A stretch of DNA of 42,757 nt from Candidatus Rifleibacteriota bacterium (GTDB taxonomy: Bacteria; Muiribacteriota; Ozemobacteria; Ozemobacterales; Ozemobacteraceae). Below the pieces are notes generated by a model. It saw only the letters and a list, made by a program, of their open reading frames with translations. It searched no databases and was not told where the DNA came from. This document shows, piece by piece, positions 1-8,670 of this stretch (its first letter is position 1; every line of letters begins with the position of its first letter). The DNA lies in contig JAQVCG010000009.1 in assembly GCA_028689875.1 (NCBI GenBank), positions 1 to 42,757 on the forward strand, in the 5' to 3' direction. The translations under genes and the position numbers were made by a program.

Positions 1-1173
1 TCACAAAAATCTACGTTTAGTTTCAGAAATGTAAAAGACGGAGCAGACAGATTCTTAGGTATATCGCAAAGCGGAGAAAAGCCCTATGCCAGAATTTATA
101 CCCGCCTCGGAAATCCTACAACCGAATATCTTGAAAAAACTCTTTTTCAACTTGATTGTCAGCATTTAATCGATGCTGCTCTTGCAGCAGACGAAAAAAA
201 GCCCACAATAGCATCGCTCGTGTGCTCTTCAGGAATGTCAGCCACAGCTTGCACCACACTGGCAATGGTTAAATCCGGAGATGAAATTCTTTGCGGCTGC
301 GTTTACGGCTGCACTGACAGCTTCTTCAGAAGTCTCGAAAAATTCGGAGTCAAAACCCATTTTATTGATACTTCAAACCTTGAAACAGTAAAAAAGACAA
401 TCGAAGATAATCCAAAAATCGTCATGATGTTTATGGAAACACCGGACAACCCGACGCTAAAAGTTTCTGACATAGAAGCTATATCAAGAATTACACAGCC
501 TAAGGGTATTGCGCTGGTTATAGATAACACTTTTGCTACATCTTATTTACAGCAGCCTTTCAGATTGGGCGCAGATATAGTGGTGCAAAGCCTTACAAAA
601 TATGTGAACGGCCACTCTACAAGCGTAGCCGGCGTTATTCTCGGACCCTATGAATTTATGAGCAATTTTGTGTTCCCCGTTTACAAAGACTTTGGGCCTA
701 CACCCAGCCCGTTTGATTCCTGGCTGAATGCACAAGGCCTTCAGACCCTGCATCTCAGAATGAAAAGAGCCTGTGACACAGCATTTGAACTCTCTAAACG
801 CCTCGAAAATCATCCGAAAGTTGAAAGAGTTTATTACCCCGGCATGCCTTCTCACCCACAATACGAGCTGGCTAAAAAACAAATGCGACTAGGCGGCGGA
901 ATGATTTCGCTTGAGCTTAAAGACGGCTTTGAACCGGCACGAAAACTTATGGATTACTTTGCTTCTCATACTACTCCGGCAGAACTGGCAGTTAGCCTCG
1001 GAAGCGTAATAACATATTTCCAACACCCTGCATCTATGACCCACGCAGGAGTTCCCGAAGCAGCTCGAATTGAACGCGGCATTACAAACGGGTTAGTCAG
1101 AATTTCTGTGGGTATGGAAGGCGTCGAAACATTGTGGGATGCCATAGAAGAAGGCCTTAAACTAGCATATTAA
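1..1173 (+). CDS. Cys/Met metabolism PLP-dependent lyase, 5' partial
   Basis: The frame is open from the first base, so the gene begins upstream; 390 codons are visible. This is the Cys/Met metabolism PLP family (methionine gamma-lyase, cystathionine gamma-synthase, O-acetylhomoserine sulfhydrylase). Near the visible N-terminus is the phosphate-binding YTRLGNPT motif, then CSSGMSA, the DNTFAT strand that holds the PLP-binding Asp, and the Schiff-base lysine in SLTKYVNGHS. The C-terminus carries the family SLGSVITYFQHPASMTH and LVRISVGMEG segments. Such enzymes act in the cytoplasm on sulfur amino acids or activated homoserine. Family membership is clear; the exact reaction is not. Methionine gamma-lyase is favoured because the next recognisable genes are catabolic (hutH, hutI), which is inference. 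It is followed after 33 bases by a gene on the same strand. Confidence 0.88.
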   Translation, partial: SQKSTFSFRNVKDGADRFLGISQSGEKPYARIYTRLGNPTTEYLEKTLFQLDCQHLIDAALAADEKKPTIASLVCSSGMSATACTTLAMVKSGDEILCGCVYGCTDSFFRSLEKFGVKTHFIDTSNLETVKKTIEDNPKIVMMFMETPDNPTLKVSDIEAISRITQPKGIALVIDNTFATSYLQQPFRLGADIVVQSLTKYVNGHSTSVAGVILGPYEFMSNFVFPVYKDFGPTPSPFDSWLNAQGLQTLHLRMKRACDTAFELSKRLENHPKVERVYYPGMPSHPQYELAKKQMRLGGGMISLELKDGFEPARKLMDYFASHTTPAELAVSLGSVITYFQHPASMTHAGVPEAARIERGITNGLVRISVGMEGVETLWDAIEEGLKLAY

Positions 1174-1206
1174 TAAAACTAAATCTATATATACGGAGGC
1201 GCTGTT

Positions 1207-1680
1207 TTGAGCGTTAAAAGACCACCAGAACTTACTTGGCAAGATAAAGCCATTTTGGTTGCCATTCCCTTGGTAGTATTCACAATATTTATGCTGGCTA
1301 ACTATTTAAGCCGAGATTTGACTGTTGCCGATGCCTACGAGCAGAAACTTGTAGATGTCGATGTGCGCGACGGAGGCAATATAGTGCAGCTTTACCCGGC
1401 TATTGCCACAGATTCTGTAAGCTGCAGAGTCAAAACCCGCGACGGCAAATTAGACTTTGACTTTGTTTACCCGATTCAAGCGTCTGAAACCATTAGATTT
1501 GAACTGGGTCACACAGTGCAATTCTTTGGGCAGTACAAATATGATGCTAAGGGCGGAACGGTTACAGCGCCGTATAAAACAAAGACAGGCCGAATGAACG
1601 GCTGGGCCATATACGAAAATAAGCGTTATATCGGTAATAATCCCGGAGACCCCGTTTCATCAGCACCACAGGGAATGTAA
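1207..1680 (+). CDS. Small membrane-anchored protein of unknown function
   Basis: 157 residues, starting at a TTG with a strong GGAGG seven bases upstream; no ATG fits better. One hydrophobic segment (about residues 15-31) probably anchors the N-terminus in the inner membrane. The remainder, about 125 residues, is strand-rich and soluble, with no cysteine pair or lipobox. The segment from about 108 to 142, ending in GWAIYENKRYIG, looks like a small beta-barrel (OB-like) fold and vaguely recalls DUF3465-type proteins; that resemblance is weak and should not be used as a function. It sits between the PLP lyase and hutH in the same direction, so it is probably cotranscribed. Confidence 0.7.
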   Translation: MSVKRPPELTWQDKAILVAIPLVVFTIFMLANYLSRDLTVADAYEQKLVDVDVRDGGNIVQLYPAIATDSVSCRVKTRDGKLDFDFVYPIQASETIRFELGHTVQFFGQYKYDAKGGTVTAPYKTKTGRMNGWAIYENKRYIGNNPGDPVSSAPQGM

Positions 1681-1702
1681 AATAATTAAGAGGGACATAA
1701 GA

Positions 1703-3223
1703 ATGATTGAACTTAACGGCAGTAACTTGACCATAGAAAAAGTATGGAAAATATCTCAGGGCGAAAAAATAAGTATTTGTCCCGAGTCGATGAAGAAAGT
1801 AAAAGCATCTCGCGAAATAGTCGAAAAAATAATCAAAGAAGAACGTGTCGTTTACGGTATCACAACGGGTTTTGGACATCTTTGCAATACGCGAATTGAT
1901 AAGTCTGATTTACAAAGATTGCAAGTAAACTTGATCAGAAGCCATGCCACAGGGGTAGGCGAGCCTTATCCACGTGATGCAGTCAGAGCTTCGATTGTTG
2001 TCAGAATTAACTCGTTGCTTCACGGCGTAAGCGGTGTTCGCCCCGAATTGATCGACGCTTTGACCGCATTGCTTAACAGCGATGTTGTGCCATATGTTCC
2101 GCAGCAAGGTTCGGTTGGATGCTCAGGCGATTTAGCACCTTTATCGCACATCATGCTTGTTCTTATGGGTGAAGGCGAAGTCTTGTGCGAAGACGGCCAC
2201 ACGATTTGTCCCGCACTGCCGGCTCTCGAAAAAGCAAATCTGAAACCGATTTGTCTCGAAGCAAAAGAAGGGCTTGCCTTAATTAACGGAACTGCTGTTA
2301 TGGCAGGGGTTACATCATTAGCTCTATACCGCGCAATGCATATATCTAAGTCTGCCGACATTATTGCGAGTATGACCCTCGAAATGGTTAAAGGTTCAAC
2401 AAAGCCTTTTGATCCTGATTTTATCGCACTGCGTCCGTATCCGGGAATGGCCCAAGTTGCTGAAAACGTGCTTTCATGTATTGACGGCTCTGAAGTTCGC
2501 GACAGCCACATAGGCTGCACTAAGGTGCAAGACGCTTACAGCCTGCGCTGCATTCCGCAAGTGCACGGCGCAACCCGCGAAAACCTGAACCACCTTGTAG
2601 ATCAGTTGACAATCGAAATTAACGCTGTAACTGACAACCCGATTATTTTGAGCGAAGACAAAATCATTTCGGGCGGCCACTTTCACGGTCAGCCAATAGC
2701 CTTTGCCGCAGACTACCTCGGCATCATTATGTCAGAGCTTGCAAATATCAGCGAAAGGCGTATTGACAGACTTCTGAACCCGTTGATTAACGAAACTAAG
2801 CCGTTCTTGTCCGTTAACCCGGGTGTTAATTCGGGCCTTATGATTATTCAATACACTGCTGCAGCGCTGGTCAGCGAAAATAAAGTGTTGGCACATCCCG
2901 CATCTGTCGATTCAATACCGACATCAGCTTACCAAGAAGACCACGTGAGCATGGGCAGCATAGCCGCAAGAAAAGCGGGCAAAATCATTGAACATACAGC
3001 TCAGGTGCTTGCAATCGAATGGTTAAGTGCCGCTCAAGCCTATGAATTCGTTAAGCCCCTTAAAATGGGGAAAGGCACAGGCGCTGCTTATGAGCTGCTA
3101 AGAAAATCGGTGCCCGCTCTTGAAGAAGACAGAATTCTTGCACCCGATTTGAGAGTAGCGAGAGACCTGCTATGGAACAATAGCCTTTTTGAGCACGTAG
3201 AAAGAAAGGTAAAACTGGTTTAA
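1703..3223 (+). CDS. hutH: Histidine ammonia-lyase (histidase)
   Basis: 506 residues, normal length for histidase, which converts L-histidine to trans-urocanate and ammonia, the first step of the Hut pathway. Visible hallmarks are the YGITTGFG loop with its catalytic Tyr near residue 51, the MIO-forming region GSVGCSGDLAPLSH at 136-149, the VQDAYSLRC segment, and the N-terminal part of the aromatic ammonia-lyase fold. The MIO triad here reads Cys-Ser-Gly (140-142) instead of the usual Ala-Ser-Gly; the cyclising Ser and Gly are kept, so activity is plausible. The ATG is preceded by GAGGGACATAAGA, a good Shine-Dalgarno. hutI follows one base after the stop. hutU, the second pathway step, is not in the window. 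Confidence 0.95.
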   Translation: MIELNGSNLTIEKVWKISQGEKISICPESMKKVKASREIVEKIIKEERVVYGITTGFGHLCNTRIDKSDLQRLQVNLIRSHATGVGEPYPRDAVRASIVVRINSLLHGVSGVRPELIDALTALLNSDVVPYVPQQGSVGCSGDLAPLSHIMLVLMGEGEVLCEDGHTICPALPALEKANLKPICLEAKEGLALINGTAVMAGVTSLALYRAMHISKSADIIASMTLEMVKGSTKPFDPDFIALRPYPGMAQVAENVLSCIDGSEVRDSHIGCTKVQDAYSLRCIPQVHGATRENLNHLVDQLTIEINAVTDNPIILSEDKIISGGHFHGQPIAFAADYLGIIMSELANISERRIDRLLNPLINETKPFLSVNPGVNSGLMIIQYTAAALVSENKVLAHPASVDSIPTSAYQEDHVSMGSIAARKAGKIIEHTAQVLAIEWLSAAQAYEFVKPLKMGKGTGAAYELLRKSVPALEEDRILAPDLRVARDLLWNNSLFEHVERKVKLV

Positions 3224-3224
3224 A

Positions 3225-4490
3225 ATGAAGCAAATAGCTGATTTTGTATTGCATAATCTCGATTGTGCAGTGCTTTTTACAAATCTTTATAAGGGTAAAG
3301 GCACAAAGGCCGGCTGGAACATTAATGAACTTAAAAGCGCTTCTGTAGCTTCAAAAGAAGGAAAAATCGTTTGGGTCGGAGATGCGGCTGAATTGACAGC
3401 TAACGTAGAAATACTTCCCGACACAAGATTTTATAACGGAGAAGGCTTAACGGCGGTACCGGGATTCGTAGATTCTCATACACACTTGGTTTATGGGGGT
3501 AATCGCGCCGCCGAATTTGAAATGCGCGTGCAGGGCAAAACCTATCTCGAAATTCTTGAAGCGGGCGGTGGAATACTGCGAACAACAAATGCGGTAAGAG
3601 AAATGAGCGAAGGCGAGCTTTTTGCAGAATCAGCTTATAGACTTGAACAGGCCATGGAAAGCGGCGTAAGCACTATCGAAATCAAAAGCGGATATGGCTT
3701 AGACCTCGAAAACGAGCTTAAAATGCTAAGAGTCGTGGCGATGCTTAAAGAAGAATACCCCATAAAAATTGTATCAACTTTTATGGGCGCGCACGCCATA
3801 CCGGCTGACAGGCTGAACGACCCCGACAAGTTCGTTGATGAAATTTGCGAAGTCTGGATACCGGAAGTGGCAAAAACCGGGCTGGCGCAGTTCAACGACG
3901 TGTTCACCGAAAAGAAAGCTTTTACGGTTGAGCAGTCGCGAAGAGTGCTGCAGGCCGGTCTTAAATATGGAATGAAACCTAAAATTCACGCCGACGAAAT
4001 AAATGTTCTGGGCGGAATTGATTTAGCAGTTGAGCTGGGCGCTGTAAGCGCCGACCATTTGCTGATGACAAACGACGACGAAATCAAAAAACTGGTGAAC
4101 AGCGGCGTAATACCAACGGTTTTGCCGGGCACTTCTACATATTTGATGGAATCGCACCACGCACCCGCAAAGAAAATGATCGAAGCGGGGCTTCCGGTGG
4201 CAATTGCATCAGACCACAACCCGGGCAGCTGCCAATTCTTGGGAGCAAACATGATACAATCGCTTGCAATGCTGCAGCTTAGAATGAGCGCGTCAGAGGC
4301 GCTTATTGCCGGAACAGCACACGCAGCTTTTGCAGTCGGGTTAGGCGACGAAACCGGAGCCATCGAAGTTGGTAAAAGCATGGATATCGCATTGTTTGAT
4401 ATTAAATCATTCAGAGAAATCGGCTACAAAATCGGGCAGAATCTTTTGTATGATTTGATAATCGACGGCGTTCCGGTTTACAGCGAATAA
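3225..4490 (+). CDS. hutI: Imidazolonepropionase
   Basis: 421 residues, typical for HutI, a cytoplasmic amidohydrolase that opens 4-imidazolone-5-propionate to N-formimino-L-glutamate in histidine breakdown. The metal-binding PGFVDSHTHLVYGGNRAAEFEMR segment (broken here only by position, about residues 79-100) has the HxH pair and the family RxxEF. Later come the FMGAHAIP and KIHADEI metal and substrate segments and the ASDHNPGSC loop with its metal-binding Asp. The ATG lies one base after the hutH stop with no convincing Shine-Dalgarno, so translation is probably coupled to hutH. The N-terminal 60 residues form the small beta-sandwich typical of the superfamily. Confidence 0.95.
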   Translation: MKQIADFVLHNLDCAVLFTNLYKGKGTKAGWNINELKSASVASKEGKIVWVGDAAELTANVEILPDTRFYNGEGLTAVPGFVDSHTHLVYGGNRAAEFEMRVQGKTYLEILEAGGGILRTTNAVREMSEGELFAESAYRLEQAMESGVSTIEIKSGYGLDLENELKMLRVVAMLKEEYPIKIVSTFMGAHAIPADRLNDPDKFVDEICEVWIPEVAKTGLAQFNDVFTEKKAFTVEQSRRVLQAGLKYGMKPKIHADEINVLGGIDLAVELGAVSADHLLMTNDDEIKKLVNSGVIPTVLPGTSTYLMESHHAPAKKMIEAGLPVAIASDHNPGSCQFLGANMIQSLAMLQLRMSASEALIAGTAHAAFAVGLGDETGAIEVGKSMDIALFDIKSFREIGYKIGQNLLYDLIIDGVPVYSE

Positions 4491-4496
4491 ACCGAT

Positions 4497-5303
4497 ATGC
4501 ACCCATACTTTCTTGCCTCGCGCGAATATAAAAATCAAAATACCGTCATAAACGTCGGCTCAGTAGACGGTTTCGAAGTAAATATAGGCGGCGATGAACC
4601 TGTTTTTATCGCCGGCCCATGTTCGATAGAAGACGAAGAGTCTGCCCTGCAGCTGGCTTTAAAGCTCAAACAGTTCGGGGTAAAAATATTCAGGGCAATG
4701 ATTTTTAAACCCCGAACTTCGCCATACTCTTTTCAGGGGCTTGATACGGCCGGAATTCCCGTTTTAAAGATGTTAAAAAGCAAAACGGGTATGATTTTGC
4801 TGACAGAAGTCAGAGAAGCCCACGAAGCCGATGCGGCATTCGGTTACACCGACATTTTTCAAATAGGCACAAGAAACATGTCGAACTTTAATTTGCTTAA
4901 ACATGTGGGCTCTTTAAATAAGCCGGTTATTCTTAAAAGGGGCATGGGTTCTACAATAGAAGAGCTGCTTTGTGCAGCCGAATACATTTTGGCCCAAGGA
5001 AACCAGGACGTCATTTTGTGCGAACGGGGAATAAGAACTTTTGAAACCTATACCAGATTTACTCTTGATATTAGTGCCGTGCCGGCTATAAAAGAGCTTT
5101 CGCATCTGCCTGTTATTATTGACCCGAGCCACGCTTCAGGAAGAAGCTCTCTTGTGGCTCCTTTGACCAGAGCAGGTTTGGCGGCCGGTGCCGACGGTGT
5201 TATGATCGAAGTTCACGAACACCCCGAAGACTCAAAATCAGACGGTTCGCAGGCTATAAAACCCGAACAGCTTAGCGCAATCATTAAAGGGCGCCACAGA
5301 TAA
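4497..5303 (+). CDS. aroF: 3-deoxy-7-phosphoheptulonate (DAHP) synthase, short type
   Basis: 268 residues; makes DAHP from phosphoenolpyruvate and erythrose 4-phosphate, the entry to the shikimate pathway. Motifs of the class I-beta enzyme are clear: IAGPCSIED near the start of the barrel, FKPRTSPYSFQGL (phosphate and E4P binding), TEVREA, QIGTRNMSNFNLL, PVILKRGM, LCERGIRTFE and IIDPSHASG with the metal-binding His. Only about 30 residues precede the barrel, so neither the ferredoxin-like regulatory domain of Thermotoga-type enzymes nor a fused chorismate mutase is present; feedback insensitivity is inferred. KDO8P synthase is less likely because the KPRTS motif and spacing are DAHP-like. The ATG is six bases after the hutI stop without a Shine-Dalgarno, so it is probably translated by coupling. 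Confidence 0.9.
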   Translation: MHPYFLASREYKNQNTVINVGSVDGFEVNIGGDEPVFIAGPCSIEDEESALQLALKLKQFGVKIFRAMIFKPRTSPYSFQGLDTAGIPVLKMLKSKTGMILLTEVREAHEADAAFGYTDIFQIGTRNMSNFNLLKHVGSLNKPVILKRGMGSTIEELLCAAEYILAQGNQDVILCERGIRTFETYTRFTLDISAVPAIKELSHLPVIIDPSHASGRSSLVAPLTRAGLAAGADGVMIEVHEHPEDSKSDGSQAIKPEQLSAIIKGRHR

Positions 5304-5318
5304 TCCTTTAAGCCGTTT

Positions 5319-7181
5319 TTAAACGTAAGCCGCTAAGAAAGCAGTTGAGACAGCGTAGTATATAATCAAAGCAAAAATATCGTTGAATGAAGTTACAAAA
5401 GGCCCCGAAGCAACAGCGGGGTCTATTTTGAACTTATCGAATAATAGGGGAATTACTGCACCGAAGGCCGCTGCAAAGGTCATGGCGGCCATCATGGCTA
5501 TACCTACCGTCATAGACAAATAAAGTGAAGTTATTTGCCCCGATGCCATACTATTGCCGGTTCTTATTAAGTATTCGGCCCAAGCGCCGACCACAAAGCC
5601 GCAGACGCCGCCCATAACAGCTCCCGCAATTATTTCTTTGAATACACGCTTAAATAAATTGTCGCGGGCGTAAGGATTAACGGCCAAGCCGCGTATAGCA
5701 AGAGTTGATGACTGAACGCCGGTATTGCCGCCCATAGCCGTAACTACCGGAACAAAAAAGACTAACGCAATCATACCGTCGAACTTTGCCATGAAAAACT
5801 TTAAAATGGTGCTGGTGATAAAGCCGGTACATAATGTTATTAAAAGCCAGGGAAGGCGTGATTTACAGGCTTGCCATGCAGAATCGTCGTCTAATTCGTC
5901 GTCTGAAGTACCTGCTAACTTAAATATGTCTTCGGTGGCTTCTTCTTCTAATACGTCCATTACGTCGTCAACAGTGATTACACCGATTAATTGGTCATTG
6001 TCGTTCACAACAGGTACAGACATGTAGTCGTATTTTGCAACAACAGCGGCGACTTCTTCCTGGGGCATATTGACATGAACGCTTACAACGTCGTCATCCA
6101 TGACCTCGCTAACGGTTTGCCTTACATTTGATGAAAAAATATCGCGAATTGATATAACACCTTTTAAGCGTTCTTCGGTGTCTATTACATACATGTAGTA
6201 AATATTTTCGATATCGGCAGCTACCAATCTTAAGTGAGAAATGGTGTTTTCGATAGTAAAATCTTCAAATATGGCGATATACTCGGTGGTCATAATACCG
6301 CCGGCGGTATATTCATCGTGCGCTAAGAGCTTTTTAACGTCGCTGGCTTCATCGAGATCCATATGTTTAAGAATCTCGTCGGCTTTTTCTTTATCAATCT
6401 CTTGCAAAAGGTCGGCCGCTTCGTCAGGATCCATTTCTTCGATAATATCTGAAGCGGTTTTGGCATCAAGCTTGTCGATAATGTTTAACTGTGTTTCGGT
6501 ATCGACTTCTGCAATAGTATCTGCAGCCAGCTCTTCGTCTAAGTTTTCTATCAACGAGATTCTGTCTTCGTCGTCAAGATCTCTTAAAATATCTGCTAAG
6601 TCGGCAGGGTGCAGGTTTTGAAAGTTCTCATTGCTCAGTTTACTGGTAATTGTTTCAAATTCTTCATCGCAGCCTACGATTTTGTCCCAGTCGACCTGCT
6701 CTGATTCAAACAATTTGCCGATTTTTTTAAATACAGAGCCTAAAACGAGTGTGTTGCTAAGGCGCATTAAAGCAGAACGCATGCCGATATCAACACCGGA
6801 AACCCGTATAATACCGTTTGATTCTTCAAGAATCAGATCGTTAATTTCTACGGTGCGAATGTTAGCTGTATCGATAACCGACTTGTCCCATAACTCGGTA
6901 GCTTCTGGGCGGTCTGCCTGTTTGCCGTAAACAGCAAGATTCTTTAAATCAACTTTTAATACAAATTTTTTTAATGTGAACTGCTCAAAATTGTAGGATT
7001 TTGCTACTTTTTCCGAGCCTGATTTAAAATCATAAATTATTGTTTGGTCTAAACAGGGCTGTTCGTTACTTAGAGCTAAAGTAAAATCAACGATTCTGCC
7101 GACTTTGCTGCCGGCCTTATCGTATATTGGAGCGCCGATTAAATCTGTTAAAAATGTTTTTCTCATCAGGGTCATGATCAT
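5319..7181 (-). CDS. mgtE: MgtE-family magnesium transporter
   Basis: 620 residues from the ATG at 7181, which has AGGA five bases upstream; a GTG at 7184 and ATGs at 7172 and 7163 are alternatives. Order of domains: an N-terminal PRC-barrel-like part (FLTDLIGAPIYDKAG and onward, to about 160), an MgtE N domain of repeated helical Asp/Glu-rich units (NLHPADLADILRDLDD, DPDEAADLLQEID), a pair of CBS domains (about 310-430), and a C-terminal five-helix membrane domain from about 460 with the PVVTAMGGNTGVQSS signature. MgtE is a Mg2+-gated Mg2+ channel of the inner membrane; the acidic cytosolic domains sense Mg2+. The gene converges on the DAHP synthase gene with only 15 bases between. Its start is overlapped by a short leader ORF (7117-7197). 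Confidence 0.93.
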   Translation of the reverse strand: MIMTLMRKTFLTDLIGAPIYDKAGSKVGRIVDFTLALSNEQPCLDQTIIYDFKSGSEKVAKSYNFEQFTLKKFVLKVDLKNLAVYGKQADRPEATELWDKSVIDTANIRTVEINDLILEESNGIIRVSGVDIGMRSALMRLSNTLVLGSVFKKIGKLFESEQVDWDKIVGCDEEFETITSKLSNENFQNLHPADLADILRDLDDEDRISLIENLDEELAADTIAEVDTETQLNIIDKLDAKTASDIIEEMDPDEAADLLQEIDKEKADEILKHMDLDEASDVKKLLAHDEYTAGGIMTTEYIAIFEDFTIENTISHLRLVAADIENIYYMYVIDTEERLKGVISIRDIFSSNVRQTVSEVMDDDVVSVHVNMPQEEVAAVVAKYDYMSVPVVNDNDQLIGVITVDDVMDVLEEEATEDIFKLAGTSDDELDDDSAWQACKSRLPWLLITLCTGFITSTILKFFMAKFDGMIALVFFVPVVTAMGGNTGVQSSTLAIRGLAVNPYARDNLFKRVFKEIIAGAVMGGVCGFVVGAWAEYLIRTGNSMASGQITSLYLSMTVGIAMMAAMTFAAAFGAVIPLLFDKFKIDPAVASGPFVTSFNDIFALIIYYAVSTAFLAAYV

Positions 7182-7197
7182 CACTGTCCTGTTTCAT
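7117..7197 (-). CDS. Putative 26-residue acidic leader peptide overlapping the mgtE start
   Basis: An ATG at 7197 lies seven bases after GGAGGA, the best Shine-Dalgarno in this interval, and opens a 26-codon frame that ends at TAA inside mgtE, in a different frame. The peptide begins M-K-Q and then has six acidic residues and a proline in positions 4-12 (D, S, D, D, H, D, P, D, E), followed by an Arg/Asn-rich tail. The mgtE frame is blocked just upstream by TGA overlapping this ATG. Known MgtL leaders of enterobacteria use acidic and proline codons to destabilise ribosomes at low Mg2+ and so control mgtA. Analogy to that is inference; a chance ORF or a sequence error near the mgtE start are alternatives. 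Confidence 0.45.
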   Translation of the reverse strand: MKQDSDDHDPDEKNIFNRFNRRSNIR

Positions 7198-7293
7198 TTC
7201 GCGCTCCTCCTTTTATGATATTTTAGACCGCTTATAATAACTCTTAAAGCCAAAAAATGCCACAAATTTCGCACTTAATCTTTTGAAAGGATA

Positions 7294-7302
7294 TGGTATA
7301 AT
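7294..7302 (+). promoter_or_regulatory. Extended -10 promoter for the exported protein at 7326
   Basis: TGGTATAAT is a perfect -10 hexamer with the extended TGN element, 23 bases before the ATG; the Shine-Dalgarno GGAGG lies between them. No good -35 hexamer is visible at the usual distance, which fits an extended -10 promoter. Confidence 0.6.
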
Positions 7303-7325
7303 CTTTATATCGGAGGTTAGAGGTT

Positions 7326-8666
7326 ATGAAAAAAATTATTGTTTTATCTGCAATGCTTTTATTTGTAAGCGTAGTATCAGCATTTGCAGCAATGCCCGCT
7401 ACAATCAAAGAAAGCGGCACCTGGGATGCGCTTAACTCTTTCCAGGTAATACAGGCAACAATAAATAAGCAGAACGAAAAGGTTTGTCTGCCGACGATCG
7501 AATTTACCTCTAAGGTCGATATGGAACAGCTTCAGCTTGAGTTGAAAAATGGAATTCAAAAACAAGAAGCTATTTTTAATCTTTATCACGACGGTATCGG
7601 GCGCCCTAAAAAGCAGGGCGGAATGCTGTACGCTTCAGACGTTTATTTAAAAGACCTTAAAATGACATATACAGGTTTTTTGAGCAAACTCGGCTATAAA
7701 TTTTCGGTTTCAAATAAACCTGCCTACGAAGACCCCGATGCTCTTAAAAACATTATATATTCGCGCGGAATAGACGAAAGCAAACGCGAATCAGACAAAA
7801 AGCAAAGAGAAAAAGATAAAGAAAAGGCAAGAAAACAAAGAAAAGAAAAACCGCCTACCAGAAGAATCGAAACGATTTATGATGTGCTGCCGCCGGGGGT
7901 GATTCCGCCGGCTACTCGTAAAGAAATTGCAGAAATAAATCGCAGAATCGAAAATATGAAAAACAGGCCCTATGAAACCAAAGATGTCGAAATAGACCCT
8001 GTTAGATGGGCGAGCGGAGTTTGCGGGCTTTTGAAGGAAGACGGCAATATAACCGGGGCAAAAATAGAAGGGCGAAAGCCGCAGATTAAAATTAGGGTCC
8101 CTAACAAAAAAGGTTGGCTTACGCCCGCTATGATAAAAGAACTTGACGGAGCAAGATGCGAATTTATGCTTCAACGAGACCGGAATGGCCATGAGGTAAT
8201 AGAAAATGGTGCATATCTTATTCGCGATCTCTATTTGCACAAACTAAAACTTAGCTGGGAAGAATGGCTTGAAAAGCATGGTTTGAAGTGTCCGGATTTT
8301 GAAAACAAACCGACCTATGCACAACAGCCAATAGTGTTAGACACAGAATATCTGCCCGCAACTTGGATTAAAACCCTTGCCATCGCTGCTTGCGGAGTAA
8401 ACTTTCCTAAAAAGAACGTTCTTGTAAGAGAAAAAGAGATGCTTCGAGTGTTTCCGCCCGAAACTAAGCCGACAAACTTTAAGCATTATGCAAAAGCATT
8501 TGACGAAAAATACGCAAATTGCGCTATTGGTGTGACTTTGCTTATATGCCCCGACAACAAGCCTTATATGGAACTCGGGCAAAAACGTGCCTTAAGAATC
8601 TATTTCTCTGAGGCAGGAACAAACTTAGATTTCTTGCAAAAAGAGCTTATTAAAGAGCAAAAATAA
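7326..8666 (+). CDS. Exported protein with an internal duplication, function unknown
   Basis: 446 residues. A typical signal peptide (MKK, hydrophobic core, cleavage likely after AFA near residue 21) sends it to the periplasm. Two related units are seen: residues about 55-135 and about 250-332. Their ends align as GGMLYASDVYLKDLKMTYT...LGYKF...NKPAY against NGAYLIRDLYLHKLKLSWE...HGLKC...NKPTY. Between them is a very basic, Lys/Arg/Glu-rich stretch (about 150-180) and a Pro-rich turn (DVLPPGVIPP). A third, more divergent C-terminal part follows (about 345-446). I recognise no family. Promoter and GGAGG ribosome-binding site are clear. It is divergent from mgtE and ends at a hairpin shared with tpiA. 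Confidence 0.8.
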   Translation: MKKIIVLSAMLLFVSVVSAFAAMPATIKESGTWDALNSFQVIQATINKQNEKVCLPTIEFTSKVDMEQLQLELKNGIQKQEAIFNLYHDGIGRPKKQGGMLYASDVYLKDLKMTYTGFLSKLGYKFSVSNKPAYEDPDALKNIIYSRGIDESKRESDKKQREKDKEKARKQRKEKPPTRRIETIYDVLPPGVIPPATRKEIAEINRRIENMKNRPYETKDVEIDPVRWASGVCGLLKEDGNITGAKIEGRKPQIKIRVPNKKGWLTPAMIKELDGARCEFMLQRDRNGHEVIENGAYLIRDLYLHKLKLSWEEWLEKHGLKCPDFENKPTYAQQPIVLDTEYLPATWIKTLAIAACGVNFPKKNVLVREKEMLRVFPPETKPTNFKHYAKAFDEKYANCAIGVTLLICPDNKPYMELGQKRALRIYFSEAGTNLDFLQKELIKEQK

Positions 8667-8670
8667 AAAA

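Noticed and set aside
303-882. Minus-strand ORFs inside the PLP lyase gene and similar antisense ORFs elsewhere
   Set aside because: They lie wholly within well-supported genes, lack ribosome-binding sites and resemble no protein family.
7185-7325. M-box riboswitch for mgtE
   Set aside because: The interval is about 115-140 bases, shared with a divergent promoter, and no M-box-like core was seen; it is too short.
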